Assembly: GCF_905220415.1 (NCBI RefSeq)
Contig: NC_059541.1
Coordinates: 4,848,501 to 4,912,500 of the forward strand
DNA length: 64,000 nucleotides
Reading direction: 5' to 3'
Source: Colias croceus
Taxonomy: Eukaryota > Arthropoda > Insecta > Lepidoptera > Pieridae
Shown here: positions 62,519-64,000 of the stretch, in pieces
Position numbering within the stretch: position 1 is the stretch's first letter
Layout of the letters: every line of letters starts with the position of its first letter
Position numbers and translations under genes: made by a program
The notes under the pieces: model-generated
Told to the model about the DNA's origin: nothing
What the model saw: the letters and a program-made list of their open reading frames with translations, nothing else
The model's database searches: none

Positions 62519-62693
62519 GGGCCGATTTTTCAATCCTTGGTTAAAATTTGTCCGTCCAATAAAGTATTACACGAACATTTTAAAATGTCACCTGTAAACT
62601 GTCAAATACGGACAATTAGAATACATTTTTGAAATGGTAGTTTAATACGTTATTCGATGAATAAGTTTTAACCAACGATTGAAAAATCAGCCC
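62519..62693. mobile_element. Harbinger-like MITE
   Basis: Inverted ends GGGCCGATTTTTCAATCCTT and, from the right on the minus strand, GGGCTGATTTTTCAATCGTT, continuing GGTTAAAA. They match at about 26 of 28 positions. TTA lies on both sides (62516-62518, 62694-62696), the 3-bp TWA target typical of PIF/Harbinger, whose TIRs also often start GGG. 175 bp, non-coding. Confidence 0.75.
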
Positions 62694-64000
62694 TTATTAA
62701 GCAAGCAAAAATGGCCAAAATATAGAACAATTGTCAATAAATATTGTGGAACAAAATCAAAGCGAGAGGCAGGAGGCATTTTGTATTCACTATACCGTCA
62801 AAAAGACATCAGGAGGGAAAGCAGCAAAATATTATAATAGCATAATGGTGTCAGGTGGTGTTGTTCTGCAGGGCGCCTACCTTCGGAGACATTGGGTTGT
62901 GCGCTCATATCGATATCCAGCAATTTAACAGAATTATATATTGAGCAAAATGTAATACCTAATACCTATAACATAGTTTATATGTAAATTAACAATTAAC
63001 ACGAGTCTTTAGTGACGAAAATAGGTTCATATTAATTATTTAATCGTAGTCGATGATATAATATCAAGTAGTTACTAATAATAAGAAGTAATTGTTTATA
63101 CTTAAATTATAAAAACTGTGCTTAAAAAGGATGAATTATGTCGTTATTGAAAACATTTCCGTATTAATTTAAAGCATATATTACAAAATACTCGAACAAG
63201 CAATTCTAACTTTATCGAGACATGCACATCACTAATAAAAAGGCCTTTGGCGGCACACAGTCGCCTGTTGAGGCACAGGAGCTCGTGATATGAAAGCAAA
63301 GTGACGTCACTAAACTCCAGTCTCTCTCCATGTAACTTTGTGAGAACTGAGATCTCAAGTTTTATTGTTCGTTGGATTATCGTGTGCTTTGTTTTATTGC
63401 ACTCTCGGTGTTTAGACGCCGAATGCGGCGCGAATGCCAAACAATCTGTAAATATATTCATGTATGGAATTAAGTCTGTAATCGCCTCTATTCTCAATTT
63501 TTAAATGGTTTTCATAATGTTAGGACTTGGGAAGTTCTGGATAGAATATATATTATCTACCATAAATATTTTTATCCAGAAGTACCTATATAAGTACCTA
63601 CTAGTAATAATTATATAGAATCTTGTAATAAAAAAGAACGTAACGTAACCCTCATGTATTTTCTACATACATATTAAGAAAAAATACCTATAATTATTAA
63701 GTGTAATAACAACATACATTTAATCATATGAATAATACTCATGTATTTAATTAAAGCGTTATTGTTTAATAGATTTGATATTCCGTGAGGGAACAAAAAC
63801 ATGTCACTCGAAATAAATTCCAAACCCTAACCGAATTGTTTACTTTATAAATGATGATTATCCAAATGTAAACGCGCCATATGAAAATGGCAATTAAGAA
63901 TGAAAAATGATCATTACTGCTGTTATAATTAAAAAGCCGTGACATGTTCTTATGAGTTAGTATATTCAGACTGTGATTAATATTTCCGCGTGACAGCTCA
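62694..64000. other. Unassigned stretch, balanced block 63240-63440
   Basis: The block 63240-63440 has a full palindromic CRE (GTGACGTCAC, 63301-63310) and is open on both strands. The plus frame includes a hydrophobic stretch (FIVRWIIVCFVLLHS) but has no ATG before it. The rest is AT-rich. No repeat or exon assigned. Confidence 0.35.

Noticed and set aside
63144..63504. 117-codon minus frame and a plus frame with a signal-peptide-like hydrophobic stretch
   Set aside because: The two overlap on opposite strands. The plus frame begins with GTG and has no in-frame ATG before the hydrophobic part.
1..64000. CRISPR arrays, prokaryotic operons, phage or plasmid features
   Set aside because: No regularly spaced direct repeats of the right size, and the base composition and repeat families are those of an insect nuclear genome.

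Overview
The window looks like a piece of a lepidopteran (moth or butterfly) genome. By eye it is about two-thirds A+T. It carries short repeats I recognise as typical of Lepidoptera: several non-autonomous Helitron-like (Lep1-type) elements ending in a GC-rich hairpin plus CTAG, a LINE-type 3' tail followed by an 8-bp satellite, and assorted TIR elements. The species cannot be named from the sequence.

No intact protein-coding gene, rRNA or functional tRNA can be supported in the 64 kb. The longest open frames (up to about 130 codons) are what chance allows. They lack recognisable domains, often overlap open frames on the other strand inside GC-richer patches, and many lack an ATG. The region is best read as intergenic or deep-intronic DNA, possibly around a developmental gene, because AT-rich filler alternates with 100-450 bp blocks of balanced composition that look like candidate conserved non-coding or regulatory DNA. 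That last reading is inference.

Layout: 1-88 Helitron 3' end; 2579-2795 complete Lep1-type Helitron; 3462-4350 long-TIR element with a TTAGG run inside; 8940 inverted Helitron-type end and a GC-rich double-hairpin patch; 10351-10482 perfect 66-bp duplication; 10735-11220 coding-like relics (minus strand) beside a Helitron copy (11240-11434); 11710-12048 duplicated TAGATGGCGC module; 12131-12465 LINE tail; 12858-13130 hairpin MITE with TTAA ends; 15499-15790 TCGTAGCAC repeats; 21981-22471 MITE; 24383-25343 decayed piggyBac; 27024-28052 Tc1/mariner-like element; 30125-30389 THAP exon relic between imperfect inverted repeats; 34131-35858 TIR element with many GGGTCGGTAATAGC motifs and a mini-exon; 40042-40231 second copy of the 11240 Helitron; 48737-49089 Helitron interrupted by a tRNA-derived retroposon with target duplication; 51834-51949 small foldback element; 59187-59467 interspersed element flanked by inverted repeats; 62519-62693 Harbinger-like MITE.

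Functionally the window is a graveyard of small cut-and-paste and rolling-circle elements. The transposase or DNA-binding relics (THAP, piggyBac N-terminus, a basic mini-exon) are broken. No pathway or operon-like cooperation can be inferred.
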